Positions 1 to 7,850 of a stretch of 64,000 nt of DNA are shown here, one piece after another; the first letter of the stretch is position 1, and every line of letters begins with the position of its first letter. Both the position numbers and the translations under genes were made by a program. This DNA is from Mycobacterium intracellulare ATCC 13950 (lineage in GTDB: Bacteria; Actinomycetota; Actinomycetes; Mycobacteriales; Mycobacteriaceae): the NCBI RefSeq assembly GCF_000277125.1, contig NC_016946.1, positions 2,232,001 to 2,296,000 of the forward strand. The letters run 5' to 3'. Below the pieces are notes generated by a model. It was given only the letters and a program-made list of their open reading frames with translations. It was not told where the DNA came from and ran no database searches.

Positions 1-592
1 CCGCCTCGACGGCGGCGAAGCCCGAGCGGATCAACGTGGTGATCGCCACCGGGGGGTCGGCCCATGCATAGGCGTCGGCCGCGGCGTCGCCGACGGCCCG
101 CACGACGGACATGACCAGTCGGGGGTACAGGTCATGCTTCGGGTCGGTGCCGGTGCGTTCGGCGACTACGCTGAGGAACTCGTCGAACAGGTTCTGCGGC
201 ACCGAGTTTCGAACTTGCGGCTGCATGAGCAGCTTTCGCACCTCGACGAGTTCCTGGCGGCTGGGTGCCCGGTTCTCGTCGCCGTAGACGTCGCCGAAGT
301 CGTCCTCCAAGGGCTCCAGCACGGCGTGGGCGATCGCCGTCCAGAGCGGCTCGTCGGCGGGACGCTCCCGGAGCAATGCGACGCTGCGACGCAGGCGTTC
401 GGCTTGCCGGTAGGCCAGCGCCTCGTATTTGCCGCTGAAGTAGTTGTTGAACGTGCGCAGTGAGACGCCCGCCATGTTGGCGACGTCTTCGCGCGTCACG
501 TTGTCCAGCCCGCGCTCGAAAGCAAGGCGCAGCGCGGCATCGCTGAGCGCGCGCCGGGTGTCGGCCTTTTTGCGTTCGCGCAGTCCGGACAT
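1..592 (-). CDS. TetR-family transcriptional regulator (3' part outside window)
   Basis: The reading frame runs from an ATG at 592 off the left edge and encodes about 196 residues of a TetR/AcrR-type repressor. The N-terminus shows the classic helix-turn-helix: RRALSDAALRLAFERG, then NVTREDVANMAGVSLRTFNNYF around residues 25-50, the DNA-recognition part. The ligand-binding half is less conserved, so the effector is unknown. A pair of 13-bp inverted-repeat boxes lies 23 bases upstream of the start (615-644), which suggests autoregulation. Family call is firm; the regulon is unknown. Confidence 0.9.
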   Translation of the reverse strand, partial: MSGLRERKKADTRRALSDAALRLAFERGLDNVTREDVANMAGVSLRTFNNYFSGKYEALAYRQAERLRRSVALLRERPADEPLWTAIAHAVLEPLEDDFGDVYGDENRAPSRQELVEVRKLLMQPQVRNSVPQNLFDEFLSVVAERTGTDPKHDLYPRLVMSVVRAVGDAAADAYAWADPPVAITTLIRSGFAAVEA

Positions 593-614
593 AGCGGCCA
601 CCGTACGCAAAAGA

Positions 615-644
615 TGCCCAGTAGGCAATATTGCCCGGTAGGCA
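615..644. promoter_or_regulatory. tandem operator, two TGCCCRGTAGGCA boxes
   Basis: TGCCCAGTAGGCA (615-627) and TGCCCGGTAGGCA (632-644) are two near-identical copies, 17 bases apart start to start. Each is an inverted repeat (TGCC-N5-GGCA), and their overlap creates a perfect central palindrome GGCAATATTGCC at 624-635. It lies just upstream of the TetR gene start at 592. This is the expected form of a TetR operator binding two dimers; the binding protein is inferred from position only. Confidence 0.6.
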
Positions 645-801
645 GTTTTTCGTCGAGTGTGCACTGAGGGCTTTCGGAGTGAAGCCACGGCGGCGACACG
701 CCGGTGAAGCCCGCCCAGGTTTAACCCGCAACGCCCAGGATTCACACTCGGCGCGAAGACGGGGCGAACGCCGCAGAGAGAGCACGCCAAGCCAAGCGCG
801 C

Positions 802-2004
802 TTAGCGCGCGCCCCAATCCCACCGCGGGGTCGTGATCAGGGTCTGGCCGCCGATGCGCGTTTCACCCCAGTCCTTGTACAGCTCGATCTCGATGGCACC
901 GTCGGAGCCTTCGGCCATCGGCGCCGCGTCCAGAAATTCCAGCAGGACGCGCGAATGCGTGACCACCACAACCTGGGTCTTGGCGGCGGTGGTACGGATC
1001 AGCGACGCCAGCGGCGCCACCAGGTCCGGGTGCAGCGAGGTCTCCGGCTCGTTGAGCACCATCAGCGAGGGCGGTTGCGGGCTCAGCAGCGCGGCGGCCC
1101 ACAGCAGGAAACGCAGTGTGCCATCGGATAACTCGGCGGCGCGCAACGCGCGCAGCATGCCGCGCTGTCGCAGCTGAAGGTCGAACAGCCCGTCGTGGAT
1201 GGCCACCGAGAGGGTGGCGCCGTCGAACGCCTCGGCGACGGCGCGGCCCAGATCGTCGAACCCCGCTTCGAGGATGGTCTGGATCGCGGCCGCGAGGTCG
1301 CTGCCGTCGTCGGAGAGCACCGGGGTGCGGGTGCCGACCTGCGGGTGCCGCGCGGGCGCCCCGCCGTCGACGCGGAAGCCGTCGTAGAACCGCCACCCGC
1401 GCAGCCGTTCTCGCACGGCCGCGAGCTCGGGAAGCGCGTGCGGGTGGGCGTATTCGGCCAGCACGCTGTGATACGACGGCAGCGATCGCGACAGCTCGTC
1501 GAAACCGCCGCCCGAGTCCGCGCGGGCCTCGGCGAACACCCGCGACCGGCGCACCAGCGTCGTACTTGGCCGCAGCACCGGGCCGGCGAACAACACTTCC
1601 CGTTTGATCTCCGGATCGCGGGCGAACACCGACTTTCCGGCGGACTGCGGGATGCCCAGGTCCACCAGATATCCGAAATCGTCCGCGGCGAAGCCCATTT
1701 CGAGCGACACGGGCCGGGTGCGCACCGTGCCCTCGGTCTTGCCGGTGCGTCGGGTCCCGGCCACCTGCTCGGGGCCGGCCCACAGCACCGACTGCAGCCC
1801 GCCCTCTCGGGCGAGCGACCCGATCACCTCGCCGCGCCCGCAGTCGGCCAGCAGCCGCAGCGCGCGATACAGCGACGACTTGCCGGATCCGTTGGCGCCG
1901 GTGATCACCGACAGCCGGCCCAGCGGCAGGATCACCTCGCGCAGCGAGCGATATCCGCGGATCGCGACGGTCTGCAGCATGCGGCCGACTGTACGGTCGG
2001 CCAC
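802..2004 (-). CDS. AAA-family ATPase, RecF/SMC-like
   Basis: A 400-residue predicted ATPase. The N-terminus has the RecF/SMC-type pattern (IRGYRSL, then Walker A GANGSGKSS about residues 37-45). The C-terminal half has Walker B LNEPETSLHPD and the switch motif VVVTHS, so one chain carries a complete ABC-type head without a long coiled coil. Such stand-alone AAA_21-type proteins are often linked to DNA repair or defence, but no partner is adjacent here. It follows the antiporter gene by 9 bases and may be cotranscribed with it. The GTG at 2004 is used; an ATG at 1980 would remove eight residues and is equally possible. Confidence 0.85.
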   Translation of the reverse strand: MADRTVGRMLQTVAIRGYRSLREVILPLGRLSVITGANGSGKSSLYRALRLLADCGRGEVIGSLAREGGLQSVLWAGPEQVAGTRRTGKTEGTVRTRPVSLEMGFAADDFGYLVDLGIPQSAGKSVFARDPEIKREVLFAGPVLRPSTTLVRRSRVFAEARADSGGGFDELSRSLPSYHSVLAEYAHPHALPELAAVRERLRGWRFYDGFRVDGGAPARHPQVGTRTPVLSDDGSDLAAAIQTILEAGFDDLGRAVAEAFDGATLSVAIHDGLFDLQLRQRGMLRALRAAELSDGTLRFLLWAAALLSPQPPSLMVLNEPETSLHPDLVAPLASLIRTTAAKTQVVVVTHSRVLLEFLDAAPMAEGSDGAIEIELYKDWGETRIGGQTLITTPRWDWGAR

Positions 2005-2013
2005 CGACTGGCC

Positions 2014-3618
2014 CTAGTCGCCCTCGTCCTCGTCGGCCGCGGCGGCGAGGAGCTGTACCTCCTCGAGATCCATCTCGTTCTGCAGCTCGCGCAGCACGAT
2101 GTCGTCGATGAGATTTTGGTTGCGCAGCGCGGTGATTTCCCGGCGCTTGTGCTCGAGCACGCCCAGGCGCACCTGGCGGACCTTCTCGCGGCCCTTGAGG
2201 ATGCGGTGGTCGGTCGACCCGTCCTCGGTGGCCAGCACCAGCGCGGCCTTTTCCTCGTATTCGGTTTGCAGCCGCCGGCGCAGGTCGTCGCTGATGCCGA
2301 CCTCGTCGGCGACCGTCGGCAGCGCGGCGAGCGCGGCCTGGGACCCCCGACAACGAGCCAGTTGCAGTTCCTCGGCGTGGGTGGCGTCCTCGGGCATTTT
2401 CGCCCATCGGACCACGGCCGGCAGGGTGCTGCCCTGGACCAGGACGGTCACCAAGATGACGACGGTCACGATGAAGATCAACAGGCTGCGGTCCGGGAAG
2501 GGCGCGCCGCTCAGCGTCGTCATCGGCACGGCGACCGCGGCGGCCAGCGATACGGCCCCACGGAACCCCGCCCAGACGGTGACGAAGCGCTGGCGCCAGT
2601 TGACCCGACGTTCGCGTTGGACCTGACGCCGGTCGATCAGCCGGATCAGCAGCGTGGTGATCTCGCCCCAGAAGATGCGCGACACGATCACGACGGCGGT
2701 GACCACCAGCGCGACGAACAACGCGTGGCGAATTCCGCCGTCGACGCCGGCGATGCCGCGCAGCGCGCCGGGGATCTGGACGCCGACGAACACCCAGAGC
2801 GAGCCGTTGAGCAGGAAGGTCGCGATGTCCCAGAAGGCCGAGGATTGCAGTCGCGAGCGGGCCCGGATGACCACGGGTCCGGCGTAGGCCAGGACGAGCG
2901 CGGAGACCATCACCGCGACCACCCCGCTGCACTCCATCGATTGCGCGAGCAAGAACGCCGCGAACGGCGTCACCAGGCTCAGCGCCCCCTCCTCCTGGGG
3001 CGCGTCGATTCGCTTGCGCAGCAGCGTGACCGCGCCGCCGACGAGCAGTCCGGCGGCGATGCCGCCGAGGTAGGAGCCGATGAACCGGGCCGTCACCTCG
3101 GGTGGGCTGATCGCGGCCCCGCCGATCGCGACGTGGACGCTGACGGCGAACAAGACCAGGGCGGTGCCGTCATTGATAAGACTCTCGGCCTTCAGCACGG
3201 TCAGCGCCCGGCGTGGCAGCTTCTTCGCGAGGCCGGCGACCGCGGCCGCGTCGGTGGGCGAGAGCACCGCGCCCAGGACGCCCGCCGCGTGCGGATTCAT
3301 GCCCAGCGCCCGCGCCGTCCACGACACCGCGACCGCGGTCGCGATCACCAGGGCGACGCTGAGGAACACGATGATGCGCGCGTTGGCCCGGATCTCGCGG
3401 AAGCTGGTGTTCAGGCCCTCCCAGTACAGGATCGCGGGAAGAAACAGCAGCAACACGATTTCGCCGTTGACCCGCACATGACCGAAATGGGGGACCAGAC
3501 CCAGCAGCACGCCCATCAAGATGAGCAGCACCGGGGGACCCACGCGATAGCGCCGCCCGATGACCGTCCCCACGATGACGGTGGACACCAGGGCGACGAT
3601 CAGTTCGAGGCCAAACAC
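2014..3618 (-). CDS. Na+/H+ antiporter, CPA1 family (YjcE/Rv2287-like)
   Basis: Multi-spanning membrane protein of about 534 residues with roughly a dozen hydrophobic segments and a charged cytoplasmic C-terminal tail of about 130 residues ending in an acidic stretch. The CPA1 signature motifs SPTDAAAVAG and ESLINDGTALV carry the ion-binding Asp residues of monovalent cation/proton exchangers. Expected role is sodium or potassium extrusion and pH homeostasis. The GTG at 3618 (LVFGLELIV) is preferred because it has an AGGA-type ribosome site and removes a very arginine-rich 24-residue leader; a longer frame starts at 3690. It is close to M. tuberculosis YjcE. Confidence 0.88.
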   Translation of the reverse strand: MFGLELIVALVSTVIVGTVIGRRYRVGPPVLLILMGVLLGLVPHFGHVRVNGEIVLLLFLPAILYWEGLNTSFREIRANARIIVFLSVALVIATAVAVSWTARALGMNPHAAGVLGAVLSPTDAAAVAGLAKKLPRRALTVLKAESLINDGTALVLFAVSVHVAIGGAAISPPEVTARFIGSYLGGIAAGLLVGGAVTLLRKRIDAPQEEGALSLVTPFAAFLLAQSMECSGVVAVMVSALVLAYAGPVVIRARSRLQSSAFWDIATFLLNGSLWVFVGVQIPGALRGIAGVDGGIRHALFVALVVTAVVIVSRIFWGEITTLLIRLIDRRQVQRERRVNWRQRFVTVWAGFRGAVSLAAAVAVPMTTLSGAPFPDRSLLIFIVTVVILVTVLVQGSTLPAVVRWAKMPEDATHAEELQLARCRGSQAALAALPTVADEVGISDDLRRRLQTEYEEKAALVLATEDGSTDHRILKGREKVRQVRLGVLEHKRREITALRNQNLIDDIVLRELQNEMDLEEVQLLAAAADEDEGD

Positions 3619-3765
3619 CAGCCCATCCTGCCGGATGACACGGTCGGTGGCTGCGCGGGCCGCCCGACGTCTGACGGCCCGCCGGGTCACGCACGATGGC
3701 GTCGGCGCCTATCTTCGGTCTGGATCAGACCGATAGGCTCCGGAGCGGAATTGAAGGGGGATCTG

Positions 3766-4200
3766 GTGAAGGTGAGGCTGCTGGCAACAGTCGCCGTGCT
3801 CATGTTGTCGTCGGTGGTGGGCTGCCACTTCGCGTCCAGGAATCCGCCGTCGACCAAGACCCTCCAGGTCCCGATGACCAAAGTGCTGACCCAGAGCGAG
3901 ATCAACCAGAGCATCACCCTCGACGTCGGCAACACGTTGGTCGTGGAATTGGGTTCGAACTACACCACGCCCTACCGGTGGACGCCCGACACCAAGATCG
4001 GCGACTCGGCGATCATCAGGCAGCTCAGTCACGAGTTCGTGCCGCCGGCCTCCGATGCCTTGGGGGCGCCGGGCACCGAGACGTGGACGTTCGCGGCCAT
4101 GAGGCCGGGGACCACCACCATCGTCGCGACGTACAACAGCTTTGTGGAGAAGGACGCCAAGCCGGGGTGCGTCTATACGCTGACCGTGACCGTGCGATAA
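3766..4200 (+). CDS. lipoprotein with chagasin-like (I42) protease-inhibitor fold
   Basis: A 144-residue exported lipoprotein. The start (VKVRLLATVAVLML) leads into the lipobox LSSVVGC at about residue 19, with a polyG ribosome site at 3755-3760. The mature part resembles the inhibitor I42/chagasin domain: a GNTLVVELGSNYTTPYRW loop, then a TETWTFAAMRPGTTTIVATY strand near the end. Chagasin proteins inhibit papain-like cysteine proteases; whether this one does is inference. It is divergent from the antiporter gene. A GTG at 3772 is an alternative start. Confidence 0.75.
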   Translation: MKVRLLATVAVLMLSSVVGCHFASRNPPSTKTLQVPMTKVLTQSEINQSITLDVGNTLVVELGSNYTTPYRWTPDTKIGDSAIIRQLSHEFVPPASDALGAPGTETWTFAAMRPGTTTIVATYNSFVEKDAKPGCVYTLTVTVR

Positions 4201-4219
4201 GTCCTTGTGGCGTCAGCGG

Positions 4220-5494
4220 TTACGCGACGGCGACCTGGCGCTGTCGGGCGTAGATCTCGGCGAGGAATTGCTCGACGGCCACCGCGGTGTGCGCGGCGCG
4301 CACCGAGCCGAAGATGTCGAAAGCGTGTTGGGTGAAAGGTAATTCGGCGTAGAGCACCGGCTGCGCGCTGGTTTGACGCAGCTTTTCGACGAAGGTGCGC
4401 GCCTGTTCGACGTAGGCCAGCGAGTCGTTGCGGCCGTGCAGGACGAAGAACGGCGGGGCGTCGGCATGGATGTGGTTGACCGGCGACGCGGTTTCGAACG
4501 TCTGTCGGTGGGTCGCGGGCTTTTGTTTGATGATCGACTTGATCAGCAGTCCGGGCATCATCGGGTGCAGCGACTTGTCGAACCGGGTGAAGTCGTAGAT
4601 GCCGTAGAACGGCACGGCCGCCTGCACGCGGGTGTCGACGTCTTCGAAGCCCGGCTGGAATTGCGGGTCGTTTGGGGTGAGCGCGGCCAGCGACGACAAA
4701 TGGCCGCCGGCCGAGCCGCCGGTGATGGCGATGAAGTCGGGGTCGCCGCCGTACTCGGCGATGTGTTGCTTGACCCAGGCGAGGGCGCGCTTGACGTCGA
4801 CGATGTGGTCGGGCCAGGTATTGCGCGGGCTGTGCCGGTAGTTGATCGCCACGCAGATCCAGCCGAGTTCGGCGAGGTGGCTCATCAGCGGATGCGCTTG
4901 TCCGCGTTTGTTTCCCGTCGTCCAGGCGCCGCCGGGGATCTGGAACAGCACCGGGGCCTTGCCGGCCGGATCGAGGTCGGGGCGCCGCCAGATGTCCAGG
5001 CGGTTGGCGCCGCCGAATTCGCCGTAGCTGATGTTGGAGTCGTGGGCGTAGTCGCGGTAGATCCGCAGCATCCGTAGGAGTCCGGGCGTCTTGGCGGTGC
5101 CGCTGCCGCTCGGCCGGCGCCACAGGCTCGCCGACTCGGTGAGCCGGTCGGCTCCCAGCCCGCTGTCCAACGCCTCGGTCAGCGGCACGTTGGCGCGATG
5201 GCCGGCGCGGCTCAGGTTGAGCAGGCCGAGCGCCGAGAGCCCGGCGACCAACCATGCCGTGATGCGCACGGGCCGCGTCAGGCGCCGTGCCGTCAGGGCC
5301 AGCCCGCCGAGCTGGCTGACCAGCGTCTGCAGCGGCAACTCGGTGACGATGAGCCCGACCATCCACGAGTACAGCGACGGGTAGCCGCCGCGCGCCAGGG
5401 GGCGGTAGGCGTTGAGTGTGGACGCCGCGGTCACCACGGTGACCGCTAGCGACCCGACTTGCCGGGTGAGGTGGATGATTCGAGCTGTCCGCAT
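4220..5494 (-). CDS. lipM: membrane-anchored alpha/beta-hydrolase (LipM-type esterase)
   Basis: A 424-residue alpha/beta hydrolase of the hormone-sensitive-lipase-like group. The first 120 residues contain two or three hydrophobic segments (LAVTVVTAASTLNAYRP; WMVGLIVTELPL; ITAWLVAGLSALGLL), so the enzyme is probably membrane-bound. The catalytic part has an oxyanion loop IPGGAWTTGNK, the nucleophile motif GGSAGGH and late Asp/His (HGRNDS; FTQHAFD). The long N-terminal membrane region matches the mycobacterial LipM/LipQ group, and the neighbouring YjcE-type antiporter is near lipM in M. tuberculosis as well. Substrate unknown, presumably short-chain acyl esters. Confidence 0.8.
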   Translation of the reverse strand: MRTARIIHLTRQVGSLAVTVVTAASTLNAYRPLARGGYPSLYSWMVGLIVTELPLQTLVSQLGGLALTARRLTRPVRITAWLVAGLSALGLLNLSRAGHRANVPLTEALDSGLGADRLTESASLWRRPSGSGTAKTPGLLRMLRIYRDYAHDSNISYGEFGGANRLDIWRRPDLDPAGKAPVLFQIPGGAWTTGNKRGQAHPLMSHLAELGWICVAINYRHSPRNTWPDHIVDVKRALAWVKQHIAEYGGDPDFIAITGGSAGGHLSSLAALTPNDPQFQPGFEDVDTRVQAAVPFYGIYDFTRFDKSLHPMMPGLLIKSIIKQKPATHRQTFETASPVNHIHADAPPFFVLHGRNDSLAYVEQARTFVEKLRQTSAQPVLYAELPFTQHAFDIFGSVRAAHTAVAVEQFLAEIYARQRQVAVA

Positions 5495-5538
5495 TGCCTC
5501 ACCTTACGAAACGGGTGGATTCGTCTCGGATTAGCAGG

Positions 5539-5865
5539 CTACGACGCCTCTGCCCTGCTCTCGAGGTTCTTCACCGGGGCGGGGTCGTTCTCGGTCAGCC
5601 CGACCTTCGCGGCTCCGCCGGGCGAGCCGAGCTCGGCGAAGAAGTCGGCGTTGATCTGCAGGTATCCGCTGTGCTCGTCGGGCAGGTCGTCCTCGTAGAA
5701 GATCGACTCGACCGGGCACACCGGCTCGCAGGCGCCGCAGTCCACGCACTCGTCGGGGTGGATGTAGAGCATCCGGGCGCCCTCGTAGATGCAGTCGACG
5801 GGGCATTCCTCGATGCATGCCTTGTCTTTGATGTCGACGCAGGGTTCGGCGATCACGTAGGCCAC
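5539..5865 (-). CDS. 7Fe ferredoxin (FdxC-like)
   Basis: A 108-residue ferredoxin. The N-terminal 60 residues carry two clusters: the first with CVDIKDKACIEECPVDC spacing (3Fe-4S plus one 4Fe-4S ligand) and the second CVDCGACEPVCP. This is the seven-iron type used as a low-potential carrier to P450s and reductases; the window contains three P450s and a ferredoxin-type sulfite reductase that could accept its electrons. The acidic C-terminal extension is typical of mycobacterial FdxA/FdxC. It lies 44 bases upstream of the hydrolase gene on the same strand. Confidence 0.9.
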   Translation of the reverse strand: MAYVIAEPCVDIKDKACIEECPVDCIYEGARMLYIHPDECVDCGACEPVCPVESIFYEDDLPDEHSGYLQINADFFAELGSPGGAAKVGLTENDPAPVKNLESRAEAS

Positions 5866-6014
5866 GAATGTTGTCCTTCCGTCTGGCTAGCGGGGTCAGC
5901 CGGCTGCGGGCCGCAGCAACTCGGTCAGGCTGGCTAATTTAGCGCGGCGGCATCCGCGCGGCTCACCGGCCCTTTCGGGCGGCAATGTTTCCCATGCTTC
6001 CGGCCCGCGCGGGG

Positions 6015-6059
6015 CGTGAGTAGAGGTTTGGCGTTGTGGTGTCACAAGCTATAGTTGTG
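6015..6059. promoter_or_regulatory. 45-bp composite motif upstream of the LysR gene (copy 1)
   Basis: Ends 30 bases before the LysR start. Structure: CGTnAGTAGAGGT, five bases, GTTGTG, four bases, CACAA, six bases, GTTGTG. The TTGTG-N4-CACAA core (6034-6047) is a perfect inverted repeat. The same arrangement with identical spacing recurs at 9693-9737 with 32 of 45 bases identical. Its position upstream of a LysR gene suggests an autoregulatory LysR box. Confidence 0.65.
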
Positions 6060-6089
6060 GTCACACGATTTGATTGTGAGCGCTGCACC

Positions 6090-7031
6090 ATGCCACTCAG
6101 CCCGCGGCTGCCCGAACTGGCCTCGTTCGAGGCGTTTTTGGCGATCGCCGAGACGGGCAGCCTCGGCCGGGCCGCGCGCGAGCTGGGGCTGACCCAGCAG
6201 GCGATCTCCCGGCGCCTGGCCACCATGGAGGCCCAGATCGGCGTCACCCTGGCCGTCCGGACCACGCGCGGCTCGCAACTGACACCCGCGGGCCTGATCG
6301 TCGCGGACTGGGCGACTCGCCTGCTCGACGTCGCCCACGAGGTCGACGCCGGGCTGGGCTCGCTGCGCAAGGAAGGCCGCGAACGCATCCGGGTGTCGGC
6401 CAGCCAGACGATCTCCGAGCAACTCATGCCGCACTGGTTGCTGTCCCTGCAGGCCGATGCGGCGCGGCGCGGCGACACCGCGCCGCAGGTCATCCTGACC
6501 GCCACCAACAGTGACCACGCGATCGCCTCGGTGCGCGACGGCTCCGCCGACCTCGGGTTCGTCGAAAACCCCGGTACACCAAAGGGTTTGGGCAGCTGCG
6601 TGGTGGGGGAGGACGAGCTGGTGATCGTCGTCCCGCCGGACCATAAGTGGGCCCGACGGTCGCGGATCGTGACCGCGCGCGAACTCGCGCAGACGCCGTT
6701 GGTGTCCCGCGAACTCCATTCCGGCATCCGCGATTCGCTGGCGGCGGCGCTGCGCCAGGTGCTCGGGGAGGACATGCAGCAAGCCGCACCCGTGCTGGAG
6801 TTGACCTCGTCGGCGGCGATGCGCGCCGCCGTCCTGGCCGGCGCGGGCCCGGCGGCGATGAGCCGGCTGGCGGTGGCCGACGACCTGGCGGTCGGGCGTC
6901 TGTACGCGGTCCACATCCCAAAGCTGGATCTGCGCCGCAAGTTTCGGGCCATCTGGGTCGGCGGGCGTACTCCGCCGGCCGGGGCGATCCGCGACCTGTT
7001 GAGTCACATCATCAACCGCACGACGGCGTAG
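6090..7031 (+). CDS. LysR-family transcriptional regulator (Rv2282c-like)
   Basis: A 313-residue LysR-type regulator. Residues about 8-67 form the winged helix-turn-helix (LASFEAFLAIAETGSLGRAARELGLTQQAISRRLATME). The rest is the periplasmic-binding-protein-like co-inducer domain (VSASQTISEQLMP ... SADLGFVENP). The ATG at 6090 (MPLSPRLPEL) is preferred over an in-frame start 54 bases upstream because the family begins at this point and the longer form would overlap the promoter motif. The 45-bp motif shared with the sirA/trxB intergenic region suggests it controls those genes; this link is inference. Confidence 0.88.
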   Translation: MPLSPRLPELASFEAFLAIAETGSLGRAARELGLTQQAISRRLATMEAQIGVTLAVRTTRGSQLTPAGLIVADWATRLLDVAHEVDAGLGSLRKEGRERIRVSASQTISEQLMPHWLLSLQADAARRGDTAPQVILTATNSDHAIASVRDGSADLGFVENPGTPKGLGSCVVGEDELVIVVPPDHKWARRSRIVTARELAQTPLVSRELHSGIRDSLAAALRQVLGEDMQQAAPVLELTSSAAMRAAVLAGAGPAAMSRLAVADDLAVGRLYAVHIPKLDLRRKFRAIWVGGRTPPAGAIRDLLSHIINRTTA

Positions 7032-7039
7032 GACGCTTG

Positions 7040-7100
7040 GCCGAGCGTGGAGTTGTTGCGGCGTCTCCGGGCGTTTTGCCGCAACAACTCGACGTTCGGC
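7040..7100. terminator. bidirectional hairpin between convergent genes
   Basis: A 23-bp stem with one mismatch and one G-U pair surrounds a 15-base loop. The inner 13 bp are perfect: GAGTTGTTGCGGC (7050-7062) and GCCGCAACAACTC (7078-7090). It lies between the LysR stop at 7031 and the end of the convergent chelatase gene at 7134, so it can terminate both transcripts. There is no U-tract, as is common for mycobacterial terminators. Confidence 0.7.
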
Positions 7101-7133
7101 GGGAAGGGAAGGGGCGGCGCGGGCGGGAAAAGC

Positions 7134-7850
7134 TCAGGCCGCGGCGTCGGCGGCCAGCGCCTCGTCGTAGCGGTCGAGGACGGTCTCGGCAACCAGCGGG
7201 TGCGCGCCCAGCGGGGAGGCCATCCGAATGCCGTTGTCGCGGGCGAAGGTTGACACGCCGTCGGTGATGAATCCCGGCGCCAAGAACCACGGCGCGATCA
7301 CCAGCCGGCGCGCGCCGCGGCGGCGCAACTGGTCGGCGGCCCGGGCCACCGACGCCTCGGGCCGGGTGGCGAACGCCGTTGCGGCGCCGGCCCATCGGGT
7401 GCCGGCGGCCAGCCGCGACGCCACCTTCGCGGTGCGGGCATTGGCGGCCAGGTTCGACGAGCCGATCGCGACGACCAGCACCCCGAGGTCGTCGTCGAGG
7501 GGCGACACGCCGATCTCGGTCAGACGCTCGCGCAGGACGGTGACCAGTCGGTCGTCCTCGCCGAGCACGTCGGCCTGCCGGATGCCCTGAGCGCCGGCGT
7601 GGGCGATCTGTTCGGGGATGTCCAGGCGCGCGTGATAAGCGCTGGCCAGCAGCAACGGGGCCACGACGGCGCGGCGGCTGTCGGGCAGGCCGGCCAGCAC
7701 GTCGACGAAGTTCGGGGCGTTGAGCTCGAGGAACGCCAGCCGCACGTCGAGGCCCGGCCGCATCCGCCTCAGGCGGTCGGCCACGGCTTCGGCGTTGGCA
7801 CCCGACCGGGGGTCGCGGCTGCCGTGCGCGGTGAGGACGAGCGTGCTCAC
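7134..7850 (-). CDS. che1: sirohydrochlorin ferrochelatase (Che1-type)
   Basis: A 238-residue CbiX/SirB-type chelatase that inserts Fe2+ into sirohydrochlorin to make sirohaem, the cofactor of the upstream sulfite reductase. The N-terminus shows the metal-binding TAHGSRDPRSGANAEAVADRL motif; a second repeat-like half has VVAIGSSNLAANA and APWFLAPGFITD. Its start overlaps the sirA stop by four bases (ATGA), so the two are translationally coupled. In M. tuberculosis a cysH gene separates these two; here it is absent. Confidence 0.88.
   Translation of the reverse strand: MSTLVLTAHGSRDPRSGANAEAVADRLRRMRPGLDVRLAFLELNAPNFVDVLAGLPDSRRAVVAPLLLASAYHARLDIPEQIAHAGAQGIRQADVLGEDDRLVTVLRERLTEIGVSPLDDDLGVLVVAIGSSNLAANARTAKVASRLAAGTRWAGAATAFATRPEASVARAADQLRRRGARRLVIAPWFLAPGFITDGVSTFARDNGIRMASPLGAHPLVAETVLDRYDEALAADAAA

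Noticed and set aside
1195..4200. A very long open frame antisense to the ATPase and antiporter genes
   Set aside because: It is an artefact of the high GC content (few stop codons on the opposite strand). Only its last 435 bases, from 3766, carry a real lipoprotein gene.
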